DNA of 64,000 nt, taken from the NCBI GenBank assembly GCA_025024175.1, contig QCXZ01000064.1, positions 14,818,001 to 14,882,000 of the forward strand. Direction: 5' to 3'. Under the pieces are notes generated by a model that did no database searches, was not told the DNA's origin, and saw only the letters and a program-made list of their open reading frames with translations. The position numbers and the translations under genes are program-made. Source of the DNA: Rhyzopertha dominica (Eukaryota; Arthropoda; Insecta; Coleoptera; Bostrichidae). This document shows positions 37,270 through 48,149 of the stretch, one piece after another. How positions within the stretch are numbered: the first letter of the stretch is position 1; each line of letters opens with the position of its first letter.

Positions 37270-40200
37270 ATTAAACCTGTAAAACAGCAACATATTGTTA
37301 GGGGTACGCCTCGAAAATGCAGATTTTAGGTTCCTTTATTTACACCCTTGTACCGAAATACGTTACATTCAAGCACATCTAGTTCAAAACACTACTATAT
37401 TCAGCAAACTACTATTCAGAACACCATACTGCACTCGTTGGCACTTAATAGACTTCCGAACACCTGGTTCGCTTTTGTTCGTTTGCTTCACTGCTTAGCA
37501 AATCAGACTTGCTTAGCGCGCCTTTTGTCGGGTTTAAATAATCCCATCAAAGTGCTCGAATGTTTACAGGGTCATTTCGCTGTCTAGCATCAAACCTACA
37601 AGAATATACGCGAACATAAAAGAATAAGATATAAGCAACCGCGTGAACGTTTAGATCTGGTTGTTTAATCCACAGATGCTGGTTTTGTCACACCAAAACA
37701 ATATTATTATACTATTAATGCGCTGATTACAATATAATAATCCCATAATCCAGTTTTTGTTTTGTTGCATTTCTTGGAGACTTATTATTCGTTGCTATAT
37801 TTAGCACAAAGACCTGCAAAGTATCAATAGGTAGTTGTATGTATACCATATACATAAGAAAGTAAATCGCAGGAAAGATTAAGGAAGAAGCTGACAATAA
37901 AGGAATAAAGCTTTCGGTGATGTATGTATGATCCTTAAACGTTTTTCATTACTATACTCAAATTCAGGCGCGCAATATACTAAACGCGTTACCATTCGAT
38001 ACCAATGTAGTACCTAAACTTACATGACTGTTATACATACGCTATAAATATACATTCCTTATAAGCAATATACGTAGTCATGTAAGGGATTTAACTAGCA
38101 AAGTAATAAGAACTTCATTTTTAAACCTAACTGGCTTTTATGCAAGCCTTCCTTACAAATAGGAGCAAAACTAATGAATGATTTTACAGAAGTGAACGTG
38201 TCACAAAAATTTTCGGATTCATTTATACTAAAGGGGAGCACACGTTTAACTGAGCGGAAGATCCATATCTTTCCAGGCAATTTCACGATATTGATGATGA
38301 TGCCACATTATGTCAGAGATGGAATGCATAAAGTATAAGGCTGGAATACCTCATGCATCGTTGGTGCACTTCTCCGAGGCAGCCAAGAATCTGAGAAAAT
38401 AGTGAAGTGCAGAAGCGCATAAAATATATTTCAGTTGTTAAGTATACTGATATAATGATGAGCGTTAGCACATAAGCAAAATATTATTTCAATCATTAAT
38501 TATATACCAATGGTTCTTGTATAAAATATAATTTGGCTGAAAATTGCAACTTTTGTATTAGAAGAAAATGTCCAAGGAAATCCATAAATCTACAATTCTA
38601 CCTATCCGTATCGGCCGATTTTAGCGACGCCGCTGCGATGCTATTGATTAGACAAGCTGAACTGGCGGCCGTCGATCTATAGGGACTACGAGAACGAGTT
38701 TCCATAAGACGAGGCATGCATAATTCATGGCTAAAATTGTTAATGCTCGCCTAGAGACAATAACACGCGAACGCTGATTTTTAAAATGATTTTAAGAAAA
38801 TTGTGTTATCTAAGTATTGACGTTCGAGAGCGAAACGATTATGATAATTTCATCGCCCCGTGACGTTTAAAAATATCTCACTAAAAATTTCTGCCGAAAA
38901 GACCGGGTAAGGTAGAAAATAATTTTATGCAGCGGAAACCTTTTAGCGATGAGCCAGACAGTAGGAATATGACTTAATTAAACTATTTCTTTTAATTATT
39001 AAAATAAAAGGTTAGCTGCAAACTGAATTGACAATGCAGGGAAATCTGTAGCCAAATGCGACTATTTAGAATCTATTGTATGAGTACAGTATCAAAGTAT
39101 CATACTGCCTGAAATCCCATGATATATATCTCGTGCAATGGAAGAACTACAGATAAAAGCAAATTTAAAAACTTGACTTTACTGCAGTAGCCCGATAATA
39201 TTATTCTGCAGAAGTAATGAACGTGAACGTTTCCCTACTTAAGACGGGTTTAAATAAGCTCAACTAAAAGCGAAAACAGGTTTTTATTTTATCTTTATCA
39301 AGTCGTCTTTTTTAATTAAACAGCAAAACTAAGCAAGGTGTTGTAAGAATTCCTAATGCCGCAAATAAATAGTGTAACAGCACTCCATTTTCAAACGTAG
39401 ATACTATCAGCCGACAGCCATACAACTGAAGCTCAAAAAATATACGCGTTCGCTATTATTTACCTTGCCAGGCAGTAAAAATTACTCACATCTTACCTTT
39501 TATAAAGAAGGGTGTCATCTTGCTCACTGAGGAAATTTCCCAAATTCTACTGCTACGAATAGATTTTGGTGAACTGCTAACATCCACATCTGTAATTTTG
39601 TATGTGGTGTCGAACGCTGACTGTATATTTCATGAAGCTACATTCATTTTCATTTCATATACTCATGTATGTAACAATTGCTTAGTAATATCTGGTTCGT
39701 CTTCATGATTTTGTGTTGATTATTAGGAAGGTTTATCCATTGCTCTGACTGAACAAGTACATTACCCGCAAATGTCTCAAACAAATTTTCACTGTGTGTG
39801 CTGGAATCAATTTACCATATACTATAGAAAGAAATAATTATTCATAATCTGTACTTTGTGATATTATCTGTTTATGGTATTTGGATTTTCACACATAAGT
39901 TCAGCCATTCTAATAGCAGCAGATTAAAAAAATAACTACGAGAATTACAATTATTGTAATGTGCAAAACCTTCAATGCAAAAAAGCATTTACTTCGATCT
40001 CATGGCAAGGAGGAAGGAAACTTTTGCTTTGCTTCAGTGGAACGGTGTCAACCATCAAGCTTATCATGCTGTATTTTATAGTTAGACACTCCTATATGTT
40101 ACGCTTTTGTATTATCGCCTCTGTGTATTCTGTCTGGGTAGGTAACGCCATTCTCCAATTTATTGTTCTCATGGAGAACGAAGTAACATGTCAGACACTG

Positions 40201-41890
40201 AATATAATGGCATATGAACCACTTCTACTCTCTGTAGACAAAGGCTGCAAAACAAGTGACATACGATATTGTTAGCCACTAGGTGAAACTAGGTCGGTAC
40301 CCCCTTGATTTTGCCGTACGGTAGGCTAAAGTATTATGTCTGGTACACATCGTCACGTTACATAATGTGATCACTATTGGTTTAAATGGTGATTCAGTTA
40401 CCTATAGATGAGCATAGATTGTATGAATATTGCTGCATTATCAGCAATTTTTTCTGTTTGCATAATAAAAATAAAACAAGCAAAAAAAAACGGTGTCTAT
40501 TATTTTTGTAGTCAAATTCACACGCACTTTTGTGTTTTACACTCTTTACTCTCCCCCCTATTGTTATGTTAAATAATAACAGGTATAATTTGCACATTTT
40601 ATCTAAAAAAAATATACACAGATATAATAAAGACTGGATGAACATACAAGGAGGCCTTGCAAAAAGCTTGAGAAGCTGCTTCAAGCAACTCTGTGATGCT
40701 TTACTGTAAAAATATGTAATACAACTGCTTTGTTTGTTGCTACACTCTTAGTTTTTTTTAGCATTCTACTTGGAAGGGTTTAGGATCATTGACAGCTAAG
40801 TATTGTGGAAAGTAAACTTTCACGGTACCTTTTCTTCTACACAAACACCATTATTTTATATGTATTCTTTCTTGCTTAACACACGGAAATGCTGCGTTGG
40901 AATGAACTGTCTTCCGCTACGTGGCTAAACACGTAGAGATATAAATTTTACGGGTTGCAAGTCCCGGCAGCATTTGGATAAACATTATTTTAAGCTCATT
41001 AAAACGTAATCATCGGGTGCAATTTACAGCGGGGACTGTCCTTAAACCTATCACTAAATACTAAATCTGTCAGGTCCTGGTTTATAAACCCTTATTCATA
41101 GAATGGGTCGACCCGAAAAACCCTCCTCATGAAATTTCCATTTGCGGACGGAATGTATTTTGGGTGTCGACCTCCTCCCGAATTTCCGCAAATGCAACAC
41201 TATCGCCAGCTAGGAGGGACAGAACAGCTTACCTAGCATTATGGTCAAATAATAGCCGCAAACGTGCTTGTTTGTAAATTGAATATTTCTGTAAAAATAT
41301 GGTTTCAGAAAAATCCCTTTTGTGAACTCAATCGTTATTTGAGTGACACAGCTTTGGCTATTTAACTTTGGCCTAAGCATTTATATATATAATACTTTAA
41401 AAATGCCAAAAAGGAAGTATTAAAGCCACCTTATAATAGTACCACTCCTCTTTAAATATTTAAAATAGTAAAAAGAGTCACTTTAGCCATTGAAGGTCAC
41501 AACTTACGACAAATTGCACCAGTAAGGGCATATGCAGTGACACAGAGACAGATACGTACATCGGGTATGTAGCGCTAGTTTTTTTTTTCTGGCATGCTCA
41601 AATTTGCCTAAATTCAGTATCAGTAAATTTTTATCACTAATTAGTATCTTTTGTTAATCTGCCGAATGGCCCTCTGAAAACATTTTTCCAGTTTGATAAA
41701 AAAAAATATATCCCCAAATGGGGGGTTTATATCCGCAGATATGTGTATTGAGTCGGCGCCGGAAGGATGCAGTAATTTTGCATAAAGTAGGTGTGGGAAG
41801 CTATGATCTACTACAACATTATTTACTACTTCAAAAAACCCCATTCTTATTATTAAGAATTGTACCGTTATTGACCGTTGATCTTTGATG
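37270..41890. other. No recognised gene
   Basis: No frame with a known motif. The longest, 39961-40275 (plus, 104 codons), has no recognisable domain. The frames at 40394-40684 and 38095-38286 (minus) look accidental. Confidence 0.35.
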
Positions 41891-41945
41891 TTAATTTAAT
41901 ATATTAGGTTTCGGTCTTTTAAATAAAAAACTCCTTTTATCTCAT

Positions 41946-41984
41946 GCCAAGCTTTCGGAGATCATTTGTCTCCTTCTTCTGGGC
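41946..41984 (-). ncRNA. Hammerhead-ribozyme-like motif, second PLE
   Basis: On minus, CAGAAGA (41981-41975) aligns to CUGANGA with U4 changed to A. One A follows, then GGAGA / TCTCC (41973-41969, 41961-41957) is a perfect 5-bp helix II with a 7-nt loop. GAAA (41956-41953) is followed by the self-complementary AGCT and T. Flanking GCC and GGC form a 3-bp helix I. The layout is the same as at 34.4 kb, with entirely different helix sequences, so pairing rather than sequence is conserved. The U4 change should abolish or reduce cleavage. Confidence 0.45.
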
Positions 41985-42294
41985 CTGTAATATTTTATTA
42001 AACAACTACAAATAGATAACAAACCACATTAAAATACTTACAATAGAAACGGAATTAGTCTAAGTTGAACAGCAGTCTTAACTTCATATAAATAACTCTA
42101 AACTTATAGGTAATTTTAAATTTTGCTAACTATTAATAATCACAAACAATCTTGACAAATATTAATGTATATTTCAAAATTAAAAAACTGACAACCAATA
42201 ATTTGAAATCTAGATAGGACGAGAAATTTGGAGAGTGCATGTAGGAAATTATGATGACGAAAATGGTTTAAAATGGAGAAGATAGGTGTAAATT

Positions 42295-42985
42295 TTAGAA
42301 AGATTATGAATATCGCTTCTTTTATTAATACTATGAATTTGTCTATTGATATGGGCCATTTCTAAAAAAGACGTTTCTTTAAATTTATTTCTTTATCCAA
42401 AACTATTAGATCATTAAAATTAAATTTATGGTCAAGTTCATAAGAATGGTTAAATATTACAGAGGATGTTTTATTATTTTTTATATCTCTTTTGTGTTCT
42501 CTAACCCTGTCAATTAAGTTTGACCTATATATACTGATTCGCAGTTACTACAATTTAATAAATATACTACATTTGTTAAATTTTCAATAGTAGTTTTACA
42601 TTTTAATTTTGAAAAATAATTTTGAATTTTTACAAGTGGGTAATAACAAACATGAACATTTTCTATTTCTAACATTAATTTTTTAATTTTGTCGCTAAGA
42701 CCTTCTATGTAGGGAATTACACAATATTTTGTTGTAGGAGAAACATTATTTAAAACTTCACTTGATCCTACATCAGTTCTATCAGTTTTAAAAAGAAGTT
42801 TTTTTACTAAAGGAACTGGATATGAATTAGAAATTAAAATTCTTTTTAATATATTTAATTTTTTGTTTAATAGTGTAGGATGTGAAATTGTTTAACTCTG
42901 TTTTTAATGCCAAAATTAAATTTATTTTAGTGTTGAATTTATGATAAGAATGAAAATTTAGATATCTACAAGAAGAAATAGGTTT
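42295..42985 (-). pseudogene. PLE C-terminal region with GIY-YIG endonuclease
   Basis: On minus, RYLNFHSYHKFNTKINLIL matches the PLE YLN-HS-HP-KIN motif after the RT. After a frameshift near 42890 the frame continues with KYCVIPYIEGLSDKIKK (compare FLPY-G-S-K) and LKCKTTIENLTNVVYLLNC. The endonuclease core has VVY in place of GIY, an intact VYIGQT, then a frameshift and stop near 42515. RVREHKRDIKNNKTSS and FNHSYELDHKFN follow, and the tail FLEMAHINRQIHSINKRSD is typical of the C-terminus. Relative to the first PLE this is a different, AT-richer family. At least three frame breaks are present. Confidence 0.8.
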
Positions 42986-43063
42986 TATGTACCGAAAGCT
43001 TGGCATGGGATAAAAGGAGTTTTTTATTTAAAAGACCGAAACCTAATATATTAAATTAACATT

Positions 43064-43962
43064 ATTTACCACGTCTGTTGAGCCTTCTGTGACCTCCCAG
43101 CTCTTGGCAGGGACTGGCAAAGTAGGCGGCACCATGTATACTTTAGCCTGTTTTGTTATTCTGTTTGTTATTGGCAATAAGACCGCTAAAAATAATGGAC
43201 AAAATTATGACAAACACGATAAGTTTTGCAAACAAACAGCACGTCACGCGTATGCACTAGAGTTAGTCTACAAGTATCATTAGACGGGGTCTGTAGTAAA
43301 TTTAAAGTATCATGGAAAGGCGACAGAAGATAGGGTTTTGGGTCAGGTTAACATGGATTATATATATTATAATAGCACCCGAACATTTTCTGCAGTGTCA
43401 AGAATTTTAGGAACTTATGTCCAAAAAGTTGTGATAACTTTTGCCCATACAAAATTCTAAACTCGATGAAGATGGCTGTGATTGGTGAAGCAAGTAATAA
43501 TTAATTATACTATTTTTTCAATATCAATTAATCTGACGAGTGCTTATTCTTTTAATGGTACTCTTAGTAGTAATAATTGACGTTATTGGTTTTATTCAAG
43601 GCCTAGTCAGTTCTGTGTGGCACTCACCAAAATCCTAAATAAATTAATGTTATTTCTTTCTGGAAATCTAGCGCTAGAATTGTATCTGCATTTGCTAGAA
43701 AATTATATTGTTCCAATGTTGACCGAAAGCAGAGAATTGACGTTTATCAGTTATAAATGAGTTAAGGTTTGAACAAGATGAATCTCTTCGATATTTTGCG
43801 TAGCCTGGGAAGCAGTTTTTAATTAAAGGTTTTGAAATCGATAGATTCGACTAAAAAAACTCCATTGAGAATCACTGGACTTGAGTCTACTAACCTTCTA
43901 GTGGGGTCATTTATATAATAATTTTACATCACTCAACCAAGTTCTTTACAAAATTTAAGGCA
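43064..43962. other. No recognised gene
   Basis: The small frame 43089-43283 has no recognisable motif. The sequence next to the LINE (43960-43999) is rich in ATATATCGTATA. Confidence 0.35.
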
Positions 43963-43999
43963 ATATATCGTATACCGTATATATATCGTATATAGAGCT

Positions 44000-45382
44000 A
44001 TGGACGAAGGAAAAGTCCCAGATGATTGGACGGTGGGTGTAATACTGCCGATCTACAAAAAAGGGGACAAAAANNAATGTACCAACTACAGAGGCATTAC
44101 TCTCCTAAGCACAATAGAAAAACTTTATGAAATCATTCTCGAAAAGAGACTGCAAAATACAACCGAAAACCAATTAGACGAGGCACAATGTGGATTCAGA
44201 AAGGGCCGTAGTATACAGGATCATATCTTTACCCTAAATCAGACCTCCAGCAAAATGTTAACTCAAAATAAGGAAGCCTTCATAGGATTCATAGACTTAG
44301 AGAAAGCGTTCGACCGCGCACCAAAAGAAAGGATTTGGACAAGTTTGAAACAGAGGGGAGTAGATAACAATTTAATAAGAGCAGTACAAAGTTTATATTG
44401 TGGAAATGTATGCTACGTAAGAACAAACAACAGAAGCTCAGAAACATTTGTTAGTGATGAAGGGCTCAAACAGGGCGGAGTGCTGAGCCCTGTGCTCTTC
44501 GCAGTTCTTATGGATGATGTAATTAAAGAATGTAGAAGGCTGCACACTGGAAAATTAGCCATAGGATACAGAAATCTGAACATTATACAGATAGCAGAAT
44601 GTGCATTCGCAGACGATGTGGCGATAATTACGAGCACAGAAAAGATGCTGCAAGAGAAACTACAAATATGGCAAGAGGTACTCCAAATATACAACATGAA
44701 CATGAACTTAACGAAAACAAAAGTTATGACTATTTCAAACTATGAGAAGAATCTGAATATACAATTGAATGGACAAAAGCTGGAACAGGTGTCATGGTTC
44801 AAGTATTTAGGAGTGACAGTCGAACAAACAGGAAAACAAGAACAAGAAATAGAAGCCAGGGTAAACAGTGCGGCCAGACTATACCACAGTCTTAGAGACT
44901 TTATAAACAAAAGGGAAGTGTCGCGTACAACAAAATTAGCAGTATATAAAACAATATACTGCCCCATACTGTTGTTCGGGTGTGAATCATGGGTACTGAC
45001 AGAAAGGACTAAAAGCAGAATTCAGGCAGTAGAAATGATGTATCTAAGAAGAATAAAAGGCATTTCGAGAAGAGACAGGATAAGAAACGATATAGTGCGA
45101 AGTGAACTCGGGGTTAAACCAGTGCTAAAAATCATAGAAGAAAGACAACTTGCGTGGTTTGGACACTTAGTGCGGATGGGAAACACACGTCCAGCAAAAC
45201 AGGTATGGCAAGCCATGCCTGGATCAAGGAAGATAAGAGGAAGACCACGAACCACCTGGGACAAGGCAATAGAAAACATTCTGGGGGAGAGAAACCTGAC
45301 GATGAATAAAGCAAAAAACTTAGCAATGGACAAGAAAAAATGGCAGAAGATAGTGCATGGAGGAAATCAGTTTACTAATTAG
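44000..45382 (+). CDS. RTE-like LINE reverse transcriptase, C-terminal 460 codons
   Basis: A single uninterrupted frame, apart from two Ns (44074-44075) that give two undefined residues. The RT motifs run in order: GVILPIYKKGD then NYRGITLLS (boxes 1-2), CGFRKGRSIQDHIF, GFIDLEKAFDRAPKE (box A, catalytic Asp), GLKQGGVLSPVLFAVLMDD (box B), CAFADDVAII (box C with FADD) and WFKYLGVTV (box E). The C-terminal region has YLRRIKGISRRDRI, LAWFGHLVRMG and RGRPRTTWDKAIE, typical of RTE-type polymerases in insects. The upstream frame is open a little further (VYRA) but the endonuclease and the RT start are missing. Codon integrity suggests recent insertion. It is not expected to be an independent gene. 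Confidence 0.9.
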   Translation: MDEGKVPDDWTVGVILPIYKKGDKXXCTNYRGITLLSTIEKLYEIILEKRLQNTTENQLDEAQCGFRKGRSIQDHIFTLNQTSSKMLTQNKEAFIGFIDLEKAFDRAPKERIWTSLKQRGVDNNLIRAVQSLYCGNVCYVRTNNRSSETFVSDEGLKQGGVLSPVLFAVLMDDVIKECRRLHTGKLAIGYRNLNIIQIAECAFADDVAIITSTEKMLQEKLQIWQEVLQIYNMNMNLTKTKVMTISNYEKNLNIQLNGQKLEQVSWFKYLGVTVEQTGKQEQEIEARVNSAARLYHSLRDFINKREVSRTTKLAVYKTIYCPILLFGCESWVLTERTKSRIQAVEMMYLRRIKGISRRDRIRNDIVRSELGVKPVLKIIEERQLAWFGHLVRMGNTRPAKQVWQAMPGSRKIRGRPRTTWDKAIENILGERNLTMNKAKNLAMDKKKWQKIVHGGNQFTN

Positions 45383-45422
45383 TATAATATACCCTACACC
45401 AGTGTCTGGTACTCGGGTTCTG

Positions 45423-45469
<47 letters not shown>
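45423..45469. repeat. (TA)n tail of the RTE-like LINE
   Basis: About 23 TA units directly after the LINE 3' UTR. It merges with the TA-rich target duplication. Length is likely polymorphic. Confidence 0.9.
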
Positions 45470-45471
<2 letters not shown>

Positions 45472-45587
45472 TATACCAATGCCATCAAATTATGTCAGAT
45501 ATTCATCGGAATGTCCGAGAACGTTTTGAACAGCAGTTGTACTTGACATGTTGTTTTCCGGGCTGGTTCCCACGTTGCTTATTTGAC

Positions 45588-45627
45588 CTTGACGTTTTGA
45601 CACTCGCGTCGGTGTCTTTATCAGAAG
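45588..45627 (-). ncRNA. Hammerhead-like module, left arm of palindrome
   Basis: On minus, CTGATAA (core with G8 changed to A), one A, helix II GACAC / GTGTC with an 8-nt loop, AAAA (core GAAA with G12 changed), then CGTC. CTT and AAG flank it as a short helix I. The two core changes differ from those in the right arm. Confidence 0.4.
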
Positions 45628-45638
45628 TAGCTCTAAAA

Positions 45639-45678
45639 CTTTTGAGGAAGACACCGACATGAGTGTCGAAACGTCAAG
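45639..45678 (+). ncRNA. Hammerhead-like module, right arm of palindrome
   Basis: On plus, TTGAGGA (core with C3 changed to T), one A, helix II GACAC / GTGTC with an 8-nt loop, an intact GAAA, then CGTC. CTT and AAG flank it as helix I. Between the two arms every invariant core base is present at least once, suggesting descent from a complete module. Confidence 0.45.
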
Positions 45679-45739
45679 GTCAAATAAACAACGTGGGAAC
45701 CAGCCCAGAAAACAACGTGTCATCGACAACAACCACGGA

Positions 45740-48140
45740 AGACTTCAAATCAGCAATTGTACTGTTGCATGGAAGTTTGCGGTGGACATTTCGAGAATGT
45801 AATTAAGTAACTGAAATGTAATCTTTAACACAAGGATGCTCGCTAGCTATTGGAAAACTCTAATTGTTGATGGCTGAATACACAGTGGCAAATCGATCTG
45901 TAACAGCGAAATGAAGGCGGACAAAAATCGATGTTGCCAACTTTAACTACATAACAGCAATAGTGCTGGGTATGAAGTAATTTCAATTTGAAATTCATTT
46001 TTTTACAATCACAAATAACATTCAAACGTGATTGTTACTTCTATTTTAATTTAACCACTATTGTTTTTCACTGAATATTATAATAGCTAAACATTTTTCT
46101 AAAGATACTATCGGCTTCGGTTAAACCGGCAACACCATGCGATAGGCTTCTTCCGGTGCGTCCTGAAGAACCTGATTGGTGGAGACCCTCGCATATTTTG
46201 TTGTCACGGTAACGCTTTTTGCGTGTTGACATAATTCGGTGGCACACAGCGCTTCATGGCCAAACAAAAGAAGTGATAGCGAATGTTTATAGATAGATAA
46301 TAATATTACAGTTTATTTGAAGAAATAAAATATTCCTAAACTTTTATAAACCACCGCACGCTAGTGGGTATCACATCAGCCATGTTGTGTTGTGTGCACT
46401 TGCCATACGTACTCATACCAATCTCAATTATTTCATTTAAGTCTAATAATGGATCCTCATCATCTGTACACGCATCCACGCCCATAATTTCTTTGCTAAT
46501 ATCAAGCGTATTTTCCTGAATTTCAGCTTTTATATTTCTTAAATTCATACGTAACGAGTTGTCCGATTCAATTACATGCTGCTGCATTTCAAATGGCATC
46601 GCTTATCGGTCGAATCAGTTGACATGTCAGGTAGATAGAGCGAAAATTATATATTTAGTTTTAATACTGGTTAGCTAGTTTCCAAAATGTTGCTCAAAGG
46701 GTAAGGTACCTATAGTCATTTTCGTGGTATTTATGTTAGATGCGCAACGCAATTCAAATTAGTCGCATTGAAGAAAATAGCGATAGGTAAAAAAAACAAA
46801 TTTGCATTTCCCCTTAGCGCTGTAAATGACGAAAGGGGTGACTTTTATGTAAAACATATCGTTGGCGATGAAACTTGGTGATTTCAGTATAAACCACTTA
46901 CAGAGGTCTAATAGGAGGAACAGTTAGAAATCAATATTCTGTTCAACGAATGTAATACGTGAAGATGTCTTTTTAGAACACTATACGGTTTTTGTAGATT
47001 CTATGCAGCGCTTTTAAAAGGAAGAACCATCAGCAAAAAGGAAGATGCTGCTTTTAATGCTTTAAGTCTATGCCGATTAATATTAGACACTGGCTTTTTC
47101 ATCAGACCTAGGGAAGTTGTAACATACATTTTACTACAGGACTAAAGCTAAAATTAGTGAATTCCTGAACAGAGCAAATGTACCTAACTGAAGCAAAATA
47201 TTGAAGCCCATTGCTAATTCTGCGTGATTTCGAAATGGTGATAATGATTGCAAAGTCGGCAGCTTGTCTGCCTAACAAACAAAGGCAGCATGGTGGCAGC
47301 AATAATTAAAAGTTTGTTAGTTCCACGCTCGCAGCTAACCCTCGCCATATTTTACTGGGCACGCCAGGTGGTGCGTCCTCAAGATAAATCGCCGATTATT
47401 TCTACTCATTTGTTACCGGTATTAACCGAATTCGGTTTGTAAGCAGAGAGGGACCCTAGCCACACCAGTGCTCCGGGAAATTGATGTTCTCATCCTATTT
47501 GTGACGATGTATCCAGCGGACGCTTCCATTCTGTGACAGGGTTATATTTACACCTATTTTGCTTGACAAAACGACATATTTAGAAACTGTCAAGGGCGGC
47601 GTAATATCCGAAATCATTCTGAGCAGGAACTTCCTCGAGACAATTTTAATTAATGACAAATAGTGCGTCACATCAGACGGTTGTTTGTATTCTAGTACCA
47701 CCACTTAGGAAATGGCCCGAAGTGCGAAGGAACTCAAATGGGCTTAAAGCTTCATTTCAAGCTGATGAAGATATTTTCTTAAGTCGTAATAATCCTTTTA
47801 GTGTGAAGGTTTATATTGCATAAATATTAAGATTTATGGGGCAAGGTTTGCAATGCAGATAACGTGGAAGACTAACTACAAGAAACCGCAAAATGATAAT
47901 TTGTGAATTTATGAGGCTTCTGACTTAAAAAATCACGTTCTAACATAGAAGACGGTTATCAGGTCAGGTCAGGTCAGTGTCGAAAGCTTATAATTAGCGC
48001 TGATAATATTTTTTTATAAATACATTTAGTTGATTTACACATTAAGAACTATTTTATATAAATTCAACACAAGGGCACAGAATGTCGCCTCCATAATCAA
48101 TGTCTTAAAAAGGTTTATTTAGAAGGAATTGGACGATAGC
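45740..48140. other. No firmly recognised gene
   Basis: Contains the uncertain minus frame at 46336-46599 and a GC-richer patch at 46100-46260. Other frames (47108-47704) have no recognisable motif. A short CAGGT/AGGTC run lies at about 47960-47976. Confidence 0.35.
46336..46599 (-). CDS. Hypothetical acidic 87-residue frame
   Basis: The frame starts MPFEMQQHVIESDNSLRMN and has an acidic middle (DACTDDEDPLLDLNEI). No signal peptide, membrane segment or known domain is visible. The composition is less like random AT-rich translation than most frames here, and the upstream side is relatively GC-rich. No neighbour shares its orientation except repeats. It could be an exon or a transposon fragment; a chance frame is equally possible. 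Confidence 0.2.
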   Translation of the reverse strand: MPFEMQQHVIESDNSLRMNLRNIKAEIQENTLDISKEIMGVDACTDDEDPLLDLNEIIEIGMSTYGKCTQHNMADVIPTSVRWFIKV

Positions 48141-48149
48141 CCATTCGTA

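Larger units (their letters stand above)
41892..43063 (-). mobile_element. 5'-truncated Penelope-like element flanked by ~70-bp inverted repeats
   Basis: The arms 41892-41959 and 42991-43063 are inverted copies. The right arm reads CCGAAAGCTTGGCATGGGAT and the left arm is its complement with few differences. They enclose a minus-strand PLE C-terminal coding region and 3' UTR. Inverted terminal pieces are common for PLEs, whose pLTRs are often duplicated in inverted orientation after 5' truncation. The repeated arm starts exactly at the last bases of the hammerhead helix II, so only the left arm has a whole motif. Coding frames are broken. Confidence 0.78.
43963..45477 (+). mobile_element. Recent 5'-truncated RTE-like LINE insertion with target duplication
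   Basis: ATATATCGTATACC occurs at 43963-43976 and again at 45464-45477, flanking the element and giving a probable 14-bp target duplication. The 5' end lies within the RT coding region (about 43977-43999), so it is 5'-truncated as is typical of target-primed reverse transcription. The 3' UTR after the stop is only about 40 bp and ends in a (TA)n tail of about 46 bp, as in RTE elements. Because TA repeats overlap the duplication, its exact edge is uncertain. Confidence 0.75.
45551..45716. repeat. Palindromic Penelope-type terminal repeat
   Basis: Left arm TTGTTTTCCGGGCTGGTTCC (45551) pairs with GGAACCAGCCCAGAAAACAA in the right arm, and pairing continues through TTATTTGACCTTGACGTTTT to the centre near 45630. 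Each arm carries a hammerhead-like module, one on each strand. The GACGTTTC context and ribozyme-like layout resemble PLE terminal repeats, but no PLE protein trace is adjacent. It could be a solo inverted pLTR or a short non-autonomous derivative. Confidence 0.7.

Noticed and set aside
44413..45333. Four minus-strand frames of 64-103 codons
   Set aside because: Shadows of the intact RTE polymerase frame on the plus strand.
27509..47976. TGACC repeats at 27.5 kb and 48.0 kb as inverted ends of one 20-kb element
   Set aside because: Both are short pentamer runs with no further matching sequence; chance is more likely.
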